From Solobacterium sp. (GTDB taxonomy: Bacteria > Bacillota_I > Bacilli_A > Erysipelotrichales > Erysipelotrichaceae), in NCBI GenBank assembly GCA_017512725.1, contig JAFWEW010000033.1:27583-91582 (forward strand): 64,000 nt of DNA. The letters run 5' to 3'. Under the pieces are notes generated by a model. It did not search any database. It saw only the letters and a program-made list of their open reading frames with translations, and was not told the DNA's origin. The stretch's first letter is position 1. Every line of letters begins with the position of its first letter. A program made the translations under genes and the position numbers. This document shows, in pieces, positions 39,154 to 48,656 of this stretch.

Positions 39154-39939
39154 TTACCTCTTCTCATTCTGTGCGATCACTTCTTTTACCAGACCGACAT
39201 AGGCCTTGGCACCTTCGGACCGCGTGTCGTATTCAAAAATGCTTTCGCCCCGGCTCGGTGCTTCCGACAGCCGGACATTGCGCGGAATATAGCAGCGGTA
39301 GACTTTTTCCTTAAAGTATTTCCGTACTTCCTGCTGCACTTCCACCGAAAGCTTCGTGCGTACGTCAAACATCGTGAGCAGTACCCCTTCGATCGAAAGC
39401 GACGGATTCCATAACCGCTGTACCAGACGGATCGTGGAAAGCAGCTGGGTCAGACCTTCCAGGGCAAAGTATTCACACTGCACCGGAATCATGACCGAAT
39501 CCGCTGCGGTCAGTGCGTTTGTATTCAGAAGACCCAGGCTCGGCGGGCAGTCAATGATGATGTAGTCATACATTGGCTTTACCGCATCCAGCTTCTGCTT
39601 GAGCAGGTGTTCCCTTCCGACCTCATACAGGTTGGATGCCATCTCCACATCCGCACCGGACAGATCGATCGTAGCCGGCAGTACATCCAGCGGCGGCATG
39701 TCCAGCGTCACAACATCATCCTTTACCGTATCGTTTCCCATCAGCACCTGATACACACTGTGGCTGCGGTCAAAGCCGGCATTGGCAGCTCCGATACCGT
39801 TGGTGGCGTTGCCCTGCGGATCGAAGTCCACCAGAAGCACTTTTTTATCGGCGTAGGCCAGGCCTGCCGCCAGATTAATGGACGTCGTCGTTTTTCCGAC
39901 TCCGCCCTTCTGATTCGCAACTGCGATAATCTTTCCCAT
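39154..39939 (-). CDS. parA: Chromosome partition ATPase ParA (Soj)
   Basis: 261 residues. Deviant Walker [15 protein letters not shown] at residues 10-23, switch [15 protein letters not shown], and Walker [17 protein letters not shown]. It binds DNA non-specifically in the ATP dimer and is stimulated by ParB. Chromosomal-type short ParA without an N-terminal HTH, so it does not itself recognise an operator. Confidence 0.97.
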   Translation of the reverse strand: MGKIIAVANQKGGVGKTTTSINLAAGLAYADKKVLLVDFDPQGNATNGIGAANAGFDRSHSVYQVLMGNDTVKDDVVTLDMPPLDVLPATIDLSGADVEMASNLYEVGREHLLKQKLDAVKPMYDYIIIDCPPSLGLLNTNALTAADSVMIPVQCEYFALEGLTQLLSTIRLVQRLWNPSLSIEGVLLTMFDVRTKLSVEVQQEVRKYFKEKVYRCYIPRNVRLSEAPSRGESIFEYDTRSEGAKAYVGLVKEVIAQNEKR

Positions 39940-39952
39940 TCCTTAAATCCCC

Positions 39953-40753
39953 CTACTTCGGGAACCGGACAATGACCCATATATCGGCCAGCGTTTCTTC
40001 CGTTTCCACCACAACATCAATTCCCATTTTCTTGATCATCCGAACACACTGATTCACGGAATTGATGCCGATCTGTGTGTTTCTGGTATAGCCCTTTGTC
40101 TTCCCGCGCTTCTTCGCTTTTTTGCCGGAGATGCGCTCCACATATGCCTCTGTCTGCCGCACATTCAGGTTCCGGTCCGCGATATAGTGATAGGCACCGG
40201 TCTGTTTTTCCGGCGGCAGTGCCAGCAGTGCCCGTGCGTGCCGTTCCGACAGTTCCCGGTTGGCGACCGCCTCCTGCACTTCCTGCGGAAGGTTGAGCAG
40301 GCGGATCTTGTTGGCAACCGCAGACTGGGATTTGCCGATGCGTCTGGCAACCTCTTCCTGCGTCATGCTTGCCTGCCGCATGATCTGCACATAGCCCTTG
40401 GCTTCTTCCACTGCCGTGAGATCTTCCCGCTGGATATTCTCCACAAGCGCCATCTCGGCAGCTTCGTTTTCCGTCGGCGAGAGAATATAGCACGGTATGG
40501 TTTCAAGCCCTGCCGTTTTGCAGGCACGCCAGCGCCGTTCCCCGGCGATGATCTCATACTGCCCGTCCACTTCCCGTACGGTGATCGGCTGGATCAGGCC
40601 GTTGATCCGGATGGACTCCGTGAGTTCTTCCATGGCTTTTTCATCAAAGCGCACGCGCGGCTGATAACGGCTGGTATGGATCTCCTGGATCGGCAGATTT
40701 ACCACCGTTCCGGTATCGTCTTTTTCAAACAGGTCAAAAAACAGTTTCGCCAT
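39953..40753 (-). CDS. noc: Nucleoid occlusion protein (ParB paralogue)
   Basis: 266 residues. A second ParB-type protein: SRYQPRVRFDEKAMEELTES, GERRWRACKTAG and the HTH SMTQEEVARRIGKSQSAVAN. The N-terminus MAKLFFDLFEK is short and amphipathic, as in Noc, where it anchors the protein to the membrane to block division over the nucleoid. The gene sits between rsmG and parA, the Firmicute noc position. I see no typical Noc-binding site (ATTTCCCGGGAAAT) in the window. Confidence 0.85.
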   Translation of the reverse strand: MAKLFFDLFEKDDTGTVVNLPIQEIHTSRYQPRVRFDEKAMEELTESIRINGLIQPITVREVDGQYEIIAGERRWRACKTAGLETIPCYILSPTENEAAEMALVENIQREDLTAVEEAKGYVQIMRQASMTQEEVARRIGKSQSAVANKIRLLNLPQEVQEAVANRELSERHARALLALPPEKQTGAYHYIADRNLNVRQTEAYVERISGKKAKKRGKTKGYTRNTQIGINSVNQCVRMIKKMGIDVVVETEETLADIWVIVRFPK

Positions 40754-40756
40754 GCG

Positions 40757-41476
40757 TCAGTTCTCCAGCAGGGGTTTATGTTTGATCTGCGCGTAGACGC
40801 GCGGATAGGGCTTCGGTGTCGGACGGACCTTGTCCGCATGGATGATGGTACGCACTTCCCCGCCCGGAAGCGTATCGAAGATCACCTTTGGTTCCCCGCA
40901 CCCAAGCTTCTTCAGCGCAAAGGCCGCTTCTGAAGCTTCTTCATTTCCCTGCGGGCCCTTCAGTGCACAGAAATACCCGCCGGTCTTTACCAGCGGAACA
41001 CAGAGTTCCGAAAGCACCGGGAGATTCGCGACCGCCCGTGCAGTTACCACATCAAAGGTTTCCCGTGCTTCTGCGGCATATTCTTCTGCCCGTCTGTTTA
41101 CGACCTGAACGTTTTTCAGGTTTAACACCCGTACCGCTTCTTCAAGATAGCGGCACCGTTTGGCCGTCGGTTCGATCAGGGTAAAGGCGGTATTGGGCAG
41201 TGCCATTGCCCATACTAACCCGGGAAATCCGGCACCGCTGCCGACATCCGCCGCACTTCCGGCAACCGTCTCATGAGCCAAAGGAACCAGGCAGTCGAGA
41301 ATGTGCTTCTCATAGACTTCTTCGGGTTCATCGATTGCGGTCAGATTGAATTTCGCATTCCATTCTTTTAAAAGGACTGCAAGTTTCTCACATTGATCGA
41401 AAAAAGCGTCCTCCAGGGGAATGCCTCGTTTTTCTGTTTCCGTTTTCAGCTCCGCGATCGTCATCTGTGAGTCCAT
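40757..41476 (-). CDS. rsmG: 16S rRNA m7G527 methyltransferase
   Basis: 240 residues from the ATG at 41476; a TTG at 41491 and an ATG nine residues later are alternatives, as no strong ribosome site marks one. Methylates G527 of 16S rRNA. Seen: KFNLTAIDEPEEVYEKHILD near residue 40, the SAM-binding DVGSGAGFPGLVWAM near residue 75 and TARAVANLPVLSELC. It ends three bases before the noc start. Confidence 0.95.
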   Translation of the reverse strand: MDSQMTIAELKTETEKRGIPLEDAFFDQCEKLAVLLKEWNAKFNLTAIDEPEEVYEKHILDCLVPLAHETVAGSAADVGSGAGFPGLVWAMALPNTAFTLIEPTAKRCRYLEEAVRVLNLKNVQVVNRRAEEYAAEARETFDVVTARAVANLPVLSELCVPLVKTGGYFCALKGPQGNEEASEAAFALKKLGCGEPKVIFDTLPGGEVRTIIHADKVRPTPKPYPRVYAQIKHKPLLEN

Positions 41477-41496
41477 TTTACACTGAAACAATTCGC

Positions 41497-42714
41497 TCAG
41501 TATGCCGAAATCACGTTTTTAATGTGGATAATTTCGTTTTCCACAATTTCCAGTGTATCCGGGTCCGGCGCAAAGAAACTGCTGTACGAGAAAAACACGA
41601 TTCCGGGGCACCCTTCTTTAAATGAAACCTCCATCTGGCGGGCCATCATATCATCGTTGTCGACCCACTCGTTATTGACGGTTTCATCCTCGGAAAGGTT
41701 CTGGGACGCGCCGATCACATAGGCCGCAAGTCCCGGCATCAGATCAACCTCGCTGCCGTCGGTGATGGCCTTCCATTCCTGCAGGGTCGGCTCAAACGGC
41801 TTGATCGGGTGCAGGAAGCCCCAGTAGATCTGCGGAATCAGGCAGTCCACCGTTCCCTGTTCCACCCAGTGGCGCGGATCGGCAAACAAAAGGTTCACGC
41901 AGTTGTCGAGATTGCCGGCCGGAGAAATCGAAAAGATCAGGTTCGGGTCTGCCTGCTTTACCGTCTCGTAAAGTTCCTTAATCATCCGGTCGGTATTCCC
42001 GATCCGGAATTCCTGCAGGCTCAGGGTATCGTTTTCCTGTTTGGCCAGAGAATAAACATACGCATCAAAGTTGTTCTGCGTATTGTACGGATAGAAATAG
42101 TCATCGAGGTGAATTCCGTCAATGTCATACTTCTCGATCAGTTCTTTCGCGACGGAGGTAATCAGTTCCCGCACTTCGGGATAGGCCGGGTTGAGATAAT
42201 ACCGGTCGCCGTTCTGACGAACCCGCTCATCATTCGATTCGATCCACTTGCGGATCACAAAGTTTTCCGGCAGGGATCCGGCTTCTTCCACCGTGACGGA
42301 GCGCATCGGGTTGATCCAGGCATGGACCTGCATGCCGGCATCCTTTGCCCGCATGGAAAAGATCGCAAACGGATCATAGGAGATGTCCCCCAGAACAGCC
42401 GTACGCGGATAGATATCCGAATCGTAGAACGCATCCGTAAAGGCAACCGCATGGAGGTAAAGCGCATTGATGCCAAGGTCCTGCATGTTCTGTACGGCGG
42501 TATCGACAAAGGAACGGAACTCCTCTTCGCTCATCCCTCTGCACATACTCCGGTATTCCAGGTAGGAGAACCACATCCCAATGGTCTTCTGTGCCGGTTC
42601 TTCACTGACCGGGGTTTCCACCGTTACCGGTTCTTTTGGTTTCTCTGCCTGACACGCACTGAGGGCAATGCCCAGCAGGATGGACATCAGGAGCTTCAGA
42701 AGCTTAGCGGGCAT
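41497..42714 (-). CDS. GHL10-family glycoside-hydrolase-like lipoprotein
   Basis: 405 residues from the ATG at 42714. A lipoprotein signal (LLMSILLGIALSAC then QAE) places it on the outer face of the membrane. The mature part is a TIM-barrel of the GHL10/DUF187 family: IGMWFSYLEYRSM, INALYLHAVAFTDAFYDSDI, QVHAWINPMR, KYDIDGIHLDDYFYP with a candidate catalytic Asp pair, and IFSISPAGN. Family members are linked to peptidoglycan or exopolysaccharide turnover. The substrate here is unknown. It overlaps the preceding gene by 11 bases. Confidence 0.85.
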   Translation of the reverse strand: MPAKLLKLLMSILLGIALSACQAEKPKEPVTVETPVSEEPAQKTIGMWFSYLEYRSMCRGMSEEEFRSFVDTAVQNMQDLGINALYLHAVAFTDAFYDSDIYPRTAVLGDISYDPFAIFSMRAKDAGMQVHAWINPMRSVTVEEAGSLPENFVIRKWIESNDERVRQNGDRYYLNPAYPEVRELITSVAKELIEKYDIDGIHLDDYFYPYNTQNNFDAYVYSLAKQENDTLSLQEFRIGNTDRMIKELYETVKQADPNLIFSISPAGNLDNCVNLLFADPRHWVEQGTVDCLIPQIYWGFLHPIKPFEPTLQEWKAITDGSEVDLMPGLAAYVIGASQNLSEDETVNNEWVDNDDMMARQMEVSFKEGCPGIVFFSYSSFFAPDPDTLEIVENEIIHIKNVISAY

Positions 42715-43288
42715 GGGTGATGAACTCCGAATGCGGCAGTGTCTCGATCCACTGACAGAACGCCCGCCATTCCGGCAGACGGTTGGCACGGCGGCTGAAA
42801 TAGATCCTGCGCAGCTGCCGGTAATTGGTCGTCATGCGTGCAGTCAGCTTGAAGCCGGCCGGATTGGAATACAGGATCTCCAGATACTTCTGTGCCGCAA
42901 CATCTTCCAGGGTCGTCGTATCATTGCCCTGCTTCTTCAGGCTGGCAATATCTTCCTGCAGTTCGTTGTACTCCTTTGCCTTTTCTTTCATGATCGCAAT
43001 GATGCGGGGATCCACATATTCGATATAGACCGTATCCAGGTCCATATTCGTAATGCGGTGGATCGGAGACTGGGAGCTGACAAAATCCAGAAAGTGGAAG
43101 CGCTCTGCCTCAACCCATGCCTTATTGGTAAACGTCAGGTCCAGCTGTACCACAACGCCGTTGAGAAGGTTCTCCGGTTCGTTCTGTCCGGCATCTTCCG
43201 GCACATCCACCATCGGATACGCTTCGCCTTCCACCGCTTCCTCCAGACCATAGATATTCACATTTGAAACTACTTCCTGCCAGTTCAT
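42704..43288 (-). CDS. Phage-type conserved protein, possibly ThyX-related
   Basis: 194 residues. Motifs such as TFTNKAWVEAERFHFLDFVSSQ, HRITNMDLDT, NPAGFKLTARMTTNYRQL and RLPEWRAFCQWIETLPHS recall a family common in phages of Firmicutes that I associate with the flavin-dependent thymidylate synthase fold, but the ThyX signature RHRxxS is absent. I would not assign an activity. Overlaps mnmG by four bases and the lipoprotein gene by 11, so it is embedded in the core operon and not a loose prophage remnant. Confidence 0.5.
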   Translation of the reverse strand: MNWQEVVSNVNIYGLEEAVEGEAYPMVDVPEDAGQNEPENLLNGVVVQLDLTFTNKAWVEAERFHFLDFVSSQSPIHRITNMDLDTVYIEYVDPRIIAIMKEKAKEYNELQEDIASLKKQGNDTTTLEDVAAQKYLEILYSNPAGFKLTARMTTNYRQLRRIYFSRRANRLPEWRAFCQWIETLPHSEFITHAR

Positions 43289-45171
43289 GATTTCGTTCTT
43301 CCTTTCCCCTGCTTCAGTGCGATCGCAAGCACCGCGATATCCGCCGGATTGACGCCGGAGATCCGGGATGCCTGGCCCATTGTGGCAGGTTTGTATTTCA
43401 TCAGTTTCTGCCGTCCCTCAAGGGACAGATGATCGATCTCGTCATAGTTGAATTCCGTTCCGAGCGGAATCTGTTCCATTGCGGCAAGTTTATCCGCTTC
43501 CCGTCTTGCCTTGTCGATATAGCCCCGGTACTTGATCTCGATATCGATGTTCTGTGCCGTCTTATCGTCGATTTCTTCTCCGAGGATCTCATAAATATCC
43601 GCGGTCGTAATGCCCGGCCGCTTGACCAGGTCATAGCCGCTTTCCCCGATATGCGCCGGCACCGTTCCGCTTTTGATCAGCAGTTCAGAAAGCCGTTCAT
43701 CGTCGAGGTGGATCCGTACATCTTTCAGGTGCTGTTCGGCAGCGGTCATCTTCGCCATTTTGTTCAGATACGCTTCATACCGTGCTTCGCTGATCAGACC
43801 GACCCGCCGGCCTTTTTCGATCAGGCGCTGTTCGGCATTGTCATGGCGCAGCAGCAGCCGGAATTCCGCACGGGATGTCAGAAGCCGGTATGGCTCCAGG
43901 GTTCCCTTGGTGGTCAGATCATCGATCAGTACGCCAATATAGGCTTCATCTCTGCGCAGGATCAGCGGTTCCTTTCCTTCCAGCTTCATCGCTGCGTTGA
44001 TACCCGCAAGAATGCCCTGCCCGGCCGCTTCTTCATACCCGGAGGTACCGTTGATCTGCCCGGCCGTAAACAGGTTTTCGATGAGCTTGTTTTCCAGGGT
44101 CGGCTTCATCTGTACCGGATCGACCGCATCGTATTCGATCGCATAGGCATACTTCCGGATCACACAGTGTTCAAAGCCCGGCAGTGTATGCGTCATCGCC
44201 TCCTGCACATCCCGGGGCAGCGAGGTGGAAAAGCCCTGTACATAGGTCGTATCCATGGACCTGCTTTCCGGTTCCAGAAATAAGAGGTGTCTTGGCTTGT
44301 CGGAGAAGCGCACCAGCTTGTCTTCAATGGAAGGACAGTAACGCGGTCCGACGCCCTTTACCACACCGGAATACATGGATGAGCGTTTCAGATTGTTGTG
44401 AATGATCTCATGGGTCTTTGGAGTCGTCCAGGTCATGTAGCACTGTACCTGCTGTTCGTATGGAAGGATTTCGGTTGTTGTTTCACTGAACGCTACGAAT
44501 TCTTTCGTTCCCGGCTCCGGTTCCGTCTTTGAAAAATCGATCGACTTTGTCAGTACCCGCGGCGGGGTTCCCGTCTTCAGCCGGAACGTTGTCAGCCCCG
44601 CTTCCCGCAGGGACGCCGAAAGGTTCGGGGTTGTCCGTTCCCGGTCCGGACCGCCCGGCACTACCTCATCGCTGATCATGTTCACTCCGGCCATATACGT
44701 ACCGGTTGTCAGAATAACGATATCGGAGGTAATCACCGAACCGTCGCTTAATGTAATGCCGGTGACTTTTCCGTTTCTGGTATTCAGCTGTTCTGCAGTT
44801 CCCGCAAGTACGGTCAGGTTTTCCTGATGGGTGACGACGTCCTGCATCATCTTTCCATAGGCGATCTTGTCCGACTGCACCCGCAGGGCACGTACACCCG
44901 GACCTTTTGCAGTATTCAGCATTTTAAACTGCAGGGCGGTACGGTCTGCCGTAATCGGCATCTGCCCGCCGAGCGCATCGATCTCCCGGACGACGACCCC
45001 CTTGGCCGGGCCTCCGACCGATGGGTTACATGGCATTTTGCCGATATTTTCAATGGACAGACTCAGCAGGACTGTCTTATGGCCCAGCCTTGCGGAGGCA
45101 AGCGCCGCTTCGATTCCCGCATGTCCGCCGCCGACAACAATTACTTCAAAATCAGACATGGTTTGCCGCAT
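43285..45171 (-). CDS. mnmG: tRNA uridine modification enzyme MnmG
   Basis: 628 residues (624 if the ATG at 45159 is used). With MnmE it builds the cmnm5 group on wobble uridine using FAD and folate. Seen: FAD loop VIVVGGGHAGIEAALASARLG, GKMPCNPSVGGPAKG, RALRVQSDKIAYGKMM, LKTGTPPRVL, GRYCPSIEDKLVRF-like GPRYCPSIEDKLVRF, and NGTSGYEEAAGQGILAGINA. The C-terminal helical domain (SRISGVNPADIAVLAIAL) is complete. It overlaps the upstream gene by 20 bases. Confidence 0.97.
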   Translation of the reverse strand: MRQTMSDFEVIVVGGGHAGIEAALASARLGHKTVLLSLSIENIGKMPCNPSVGGPAKGVVVREIDALGGQMPITADRTALQFKMLNTAKGPGVRALRVQSDKIAYGKMMQDVVTHQENLTVLAGTAEQLNTRNGKVTGITLSDGSVITSDIVILTTGTYMAGVNMISDEVVPGGPDRERTTPNLSASLREAGLTTFRLKTGTPPRVLTKSIDFSKTEPEPGTKEFVAFSETTTEILPYEQQVQCYMTWTTPKTHEIIHNNLKRSSMYSGVVKGVGPRYCPSIEDKLVRFSDKPRHLLFLEPESRSMDTTYVQGFSTSLPRDVQEAMTHTLPGFEHCVIRKYAYAIEYDAVDPVQMKPTLENKLIENLFTAGQINGTSGYEEAAGQGILAGINAAMKLEGKEPLILRRDEAYIGVLIDDLTTKGTLEPYRLLTSRAEFRLLLRHDNAEQRLIEKGRRVGLISEARYEAYLNKMAKMTAAEQHLKDVRIHLDDERLSELLIKSGTVPAHIGESGYDLVKRPGITTADIYEILGEEIDDKTAQNIDIEIKYRGYIDKARREADKLAAMEQIPLGTEFNYDEIDHLSLEGRQKLMKYKPATMGQASRISGVNPADIAVLAIALKQGKGRTKS

Positions 45172-46054
45172 TCAGAAGGAATTCCTTCTGTTCCTCCGTA
45201 TCTTCCGCCACGATCTCAAATACCGGTCCTTCGCCCCGTAGCCCAAGCTGTCTGGCCTTCAGGCGGTACCAGGTCATCTTCCCGAGTACATCCCGGATGC
45301 GCTGGGGGCGGTCATTTGCCTGGGCCGCAAACGGAAAGGCGATCCGGACGGTATCCCCGTCCATTTTGAAGAGATCCGCGTCGCTGTTGCGGATCGGTTC
45401 ATAGCCTTCTTCCAGCATTGCATTCATTTGTCTGCGGACCCGCCGCTTCTCCGAAGGTGTGCGGGTTTCTTTTCCGAGTTCCCGTGCGATCAGTGCCAGC
45501 ACCTGGCGCACTTCATCGAGCATGAAGATCGTATCCGGCTCAAAGTTCTGGCTGTTTGACCAGTTGTCAAGACCGATCGTCTCGGCCTTTCGCAGGATCC
45601 GTACCGTTACAGATGGATCCTGTTTGTCGAGATAGGTATAGCTTTCCAGCTTTTCATTGATCGTGATTCCGACCTCTTCCGGATAGACCGGAGAACTGAA
45701 ATACACGCAGTCGGAAAGATGGAGACAGTTCATGGTCTCCGGCACGTTGCCGTCTCTTGCGGCTAACTGGATCGCTTCTTTCAGACGCTCCCGGTCCGCA
45801 TAGCCGTTGCGGGTGCCGTAGCGTTTCCACATCTGGTCCAGGGTAAGTCTGCTGGTGCCCTCAAAGTGGGCATAGCCGACAAATCCCTTCTTCCGTTTCG
45901 TCCGTCCGTATGCATAGAAAAACAGCAGATCGCCGCGTTTAAAATCCGAAAACCTGGCCCGTGCGGAAAGCCGCCAGAAATTCACGTCGGAATTTCCGCA
46001 CAGACGGTGGAATTCGATCATTTCCTGATCTGTCACATACGCAATCGAACTCAT
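45152..46054 (-). CDS. Unknown protein with EVE/PUA-like N-terminal region
   Basis: 300 residues. The first half (AYVTDQEMIEFHRLCGNSDVN, FSDFKRGDLLFFYAYGRTKR, GFVGYAHFEG) resembles the EVE/PUA fold used to bind modified bases or RNA. The second half is charged and helical (EKRRVRRQMNAMLEEGYEP) with no recognised domain. It lies between fhs and mnmG, overlapping mnmG, which hints at a link to RNA modification, but this is inference only. No catalytic motif is seen. Confidence 0.6.
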   Translation of the reverse strand: MSSIAYVTDQEMIEFHRLCGNSDVNFWRLSARARFSDFKRGDLLFFYAYGRTKRKKGFVGYAHFEGTSRLTLDQMWKRYGTRNGYADRERLKEAIQLAARDGNVPETMNCLHLSDCVYFSSPVYPEEVGITINEKLESYTYLDKQDPSVTVRILRKAETIGLDNWSNSQNFEPDTIFMLDEVRQVLALIARELGKETRTPSEKRRVRRQMNAMLEEGYEPIRNSDADLFKMDGDTVRIAFPFAAQANDRPQRIRDVLGKMTWYRLKARQLGLRGEGPVFEIVAEDTEEQKEFLLNAANHV

Positions 46055-46068
46055 GAACGGGTCCTTTC

Positions 46069-47736
46069 TCAGAAGATGCCGAAACTGTTCCCTGCCTCAT
46101 CAATGCCCATCCGGATTGCCGCAGGTTCTTTCGGCAGACCCGGCATGGTCAGGATCGAGCCGGTATAGGCAACGATAAATCCTGCCCCGCGGGAGATCGA
46201 AAGATCACGGACATGGAGGGTGAAGTGTTCCGGACGGCCCTTGATGTTCGGGTCATCGGTCAGTGAAAGCGGGGTCTTGGCCATGCATACCGGTACCCGG
46301 TCCCAGCCGTTGGAGATATAAATCTTGATCTTCTCCAGTGCTTCCTCGCTGTATTCCACATCCTCGGTTCCATAGATTGTCTTCGCGATCGCAAGAATCT
46401 TGTTCTGGATCGTGTCATTGACATCATAGATCGGCTGATAGCCGCTCTCTTCTTCGCACAGCTCAGCAACATGCGCTGCGAGTTCGGTTGTGCCTTCGCC
46501 GCCGCGTGCCCAGCCATCACTCTCCTCAACCGGATAGCCTTTTTCGTTACACCAGTTCAGAAGTGCTTCGACTTCCTTCGGCGTATCGGCAGAGAACTTG
46601 TTGATGGCAACGAGATACGGTACATGGAAGGCCTGGATGCTTTCGATGTGTTTTTCCAGGTTCTTTGCGCCTTCCAGCATCGCTTCGATATTCTCTTCAC
46701 TCAGATGGTCGGCATCCACACCGCCATGCATCTTCAGTGCCCGTACAGTCGCAACGATAACGACCGCATTGGGTACGAGACCTCCCAGACGGCACTTGAT
46801 ATCGAGGAACTTCTCGGCGCCAAGATCTGCGCCAAAGCCAGCTTCGGTAACCACATAGTCCGCAAGCTTCAGTGCCGTTCTTGTGGCAATGATGGAGTTG
46901 CAGCCATGGGCGATATTGGCAAACGGTCCGCCATGGACCAGTACCGGTGTATGTTCGAGGGTCTGTACCAGATTCGGCTGGATCGCTTCTTTCATAACGA
47001 CCGCCGCAGCTCCGTCAACACCCAGATCTTTTACGGTAACCGGTTTGTTGTCATAGGTATAGGCAACGACACAGCGTCCGACACGCTCTTCAAAATCCTT
47101 CAGATCTTTTGAAAGACACAGGATCGCCATGACTTCCGTCGCAACGGTGATGACAAAATGATCTTTGCGCTCTACGCCGTTGGTCGCCTTTTCCTGGGCA
47201 ATTGTAATCGTACGCAGCGTACGGTCATTCATATCCAGGCAGCGTTTCCATTCCACCCGCTCCGGATCAATGTTCAGCGGGTTTCCCTGATAGATGCTGT
47301 TGTCGAGAACCGCTGCAATCAGGTTCGTACATGTCGTGATCGCATGCATGTCACCTGTGAAATGCAGGTTGATGGATTCCATCGGAACGACCTGTGCATA
47401 GCCGCCTCCGGCTGCGCCGCCCTTTAAGCCGAATACCGGACCGAGCGACGGTTCTCTCAGACATGCCATTACATTCTTTCCGAGTTTGGAAAGCCCGTCC
47501 GCAAGACCGACGGTCGTTGTTGATTTGCCTTCTCCGGCTTTGGTCGGGTTGATGGCGGTAACCAGGATCAGTTTCCCGTCTTTGCGGTCTTTCAGTTCGT
47601 CGAGGATCTTCAGCGAGATCTTCGCTTTGTCATTTCCGTAGGGAACCAGGTATTCCTTACCGATTCCGGCTTTTTCGGCAATAACCGAAATGTCTTCCAG
47701 GGTCGCTGCCTGGGCTATCAAGAGATCGTTGTTCAT
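46069..47736 (-). CDS. fhs: Formate--tetrahydrofolate ligase
   Basis: 555 residues, full length. It makes 10-formyltetrahydrofolate from formate, ATP and tetrahydrofolate, feeding purine and tRNA-fMet formylation. Seen: P-loop TKAGEGKSTTTVGLADGL near residue 65, EPSLGPVFGLKGGAAGGGY, TEAGFGADLGAEKF and FNVHVRDL-like TLHVRDLSISRGAGF. Co-operation with the glycyl radical enzyme 4 kb away is not implied unless that enzyme releases formate. Confidence 0.97.
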   Translation of the reverse strand: MNNDLLIAQAATLEDISVIAEKAGIGKEYLVPYGNDKAKISLKILDELKDRKDGKLILVTAINPTKAGEGKSTTTVGLADGLSKLGKNVMACLREPSLGPVFGLKGGAAGGGYAQVVPMESINLHFTGDMHAITTCTNLIAAVLDNSIYQGNPLNIDPERVEWKRCLDMNDRTLRTITIAQEKATNGVERKDHFVITVATEVMAILCLSKDLKDFEERVGRCVVAYTYDNKPVTVKDLGVDGAAAVVMKEAIQPNLVQTLEHTPVLVHGGPFANIAHGCNSIIATRTALKLADYVVTEAGFGADLGAEKFLDIKCRLGGLVPNAVVIVATVRALKMHGGVDADHLSEENIEAMLEGAKNLEKHIESIQAFHVPYLVAINKFSADTPKEVEALLNWCNEKGYPVEESDGWARGGEGTTELAAHVAELCEEESGYQPIYDVNDTIQNKILAIAKTIYGTEDVEYSEEALEKIKIYISNGWDRVPVCMAKTPLSLTDDPNIKGRPEHFTLHVRDLSISRGAGFIVAYTGSILTMPGLPKEPAAIRMGIDEAGNSFGIF

Positions 47737-47745
47737 GGCTTCCTC

Positions 47746-48339
47746 CTACATTTTTCTGCGATCCGCAAGCGCATGCGAAAGTGTAATTTCATCTGCGTAA
47801 TCCAGCATTCCTCCTGCCGGAAGCCCATGGGCAATCCGGGTTACCAGGAGATCCGGGTATTCTTTTTTCAGCAGCCGGTCCAGATACATTGCGGTCGTTT
47901 CTCCATCCATGGTGGCACTCGTCGCAAGGATCACTTCATCGGCATCCTTTGCCCTGTCCGTAAGCCGTTCAATATTCAGGTCTTCCGGCAGAACTCCCTT
48001 TGAGGGAGAGATCAGTCCGTTGAGCACATGGTAGACCCCGCGGTATTCTGCGGTCTTTTCCATTGCCGCAACATCCTTTGCGGACTGAACGACAAAGATC
48101 TGACGGTGGCTGCGCTCCGGGTCTTTACAGACGGAACATACTTCTCCGTCCGTCAGGTTCCCGCATATTGTGCACCGCCGCAGGGTTGTTTTGACATTCA
48201 TCAGCGCATTGGCAAACCGTTCGGTTTCTTCCGCAGGCTGTTCTGCGATCATCAGTGCATATCGTTCCGCGGTCTTCTCACCGACACCCGGCAGGGTGCG
48301 GAACGCTTCGATCAGAGCCCGCAGACTCGGGGGATACAT
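47746..48339 (-). CDS. recR: Recombination protein RecR
   Basis: 197 residues. RecR with RecO and RecF loads RecA at gaps. Seen: helix-hairpin-helix LPGVGEKTAERYAL, four-Cys zinc site CTICGN ... CSVC, Toprim EVILATSATMDGE and the C-terminal Walker B-like segment ITRIAHGLPAGGML-like VTRIAHGLPAGGMLDYAD. It follows ybaB by three bases, completing the conserved dnaX-ybaB-recR order. Confidence 0.97.
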   Translation of the reverse strand: MYPPSLRALIEAFRTLPGVGEKTAERYALMIAEQPAEETERFANALMNVKTTLRRCTICGNLTDGEVCSVCKDPERSHRQIFVVQSAKDVAAMEKTAEYRGVYHVLNGLISPSKGVLPEDLNIERLTDRAKDADEVILATSATMDGETTAMYLDRLLKKEYPDLLVTRIAHGLPAGGMLDYADEITLSHALADRRKM

Positions 48340-48342
48340 GCA

Positions 48343-48651
48343 TTACATCCCCGGGATCGAAACACCCTGTGTGACCGAACCCATTTTCTCTTCCCGGTCG
48401 ATCCGGGCCTGATCTACGGCGCTGTTCATCGCAATCAGGATCATATCCTGCAGTTCTTCTTTGTTTTCCTTATCCAGCAGTTCCTCATTGATGTTTACTT
48501 CCAGGATTTCATATCTGCCGTTGATCTTTACGCTGACGCCCTCTGAGCCTCCGCTTTTTCCTTCATACTCGGTCGCATCCAGCTGTTCTTCCAGTTCCTT
48601 CAGCTTCCGCTGCATCTGCTGTGCCTGTTCCATCAGCCGCTTCATATCCAT
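48343..48651 (-). CDS. ybaB: YbaB/EbfC nucleoid-associated protein
   Basis: 102 residues. A small DNA-binding protein. An N-terminal coiled coil (MKRLMEQAQQMQRKLKELEEQL) is followed by the core sheet (GVSVKINGRYEILEVNINEELL) and the C-terminal helix with MNSAVDQARIDREEKM. Five bases after dnaX. Confidence 0.95.
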   Translation of the reverse strand: MDMKRLMEQAQQMQRKLKELEEQLDATEYEGKSGGSEGVSVKINGRYEILEVNINEELLDKENKEELQDMILIAMNSAVDQARIDREEKMGSVTQGVSIPGM

Positions 48652-48656
48652 AGTTC

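Noticed and set aside
41523..41545. TGTGGATAA and TTTTCCACA, a DnaA-box-like inverted pair
   Set aside because: It lies inside the last codons of the GHL10 lipoprotein gene (encoding VENEIIHIK), with no cluster of further boxes or AT-rich unwinding element; chance in coding sequence is more likely than an origin.
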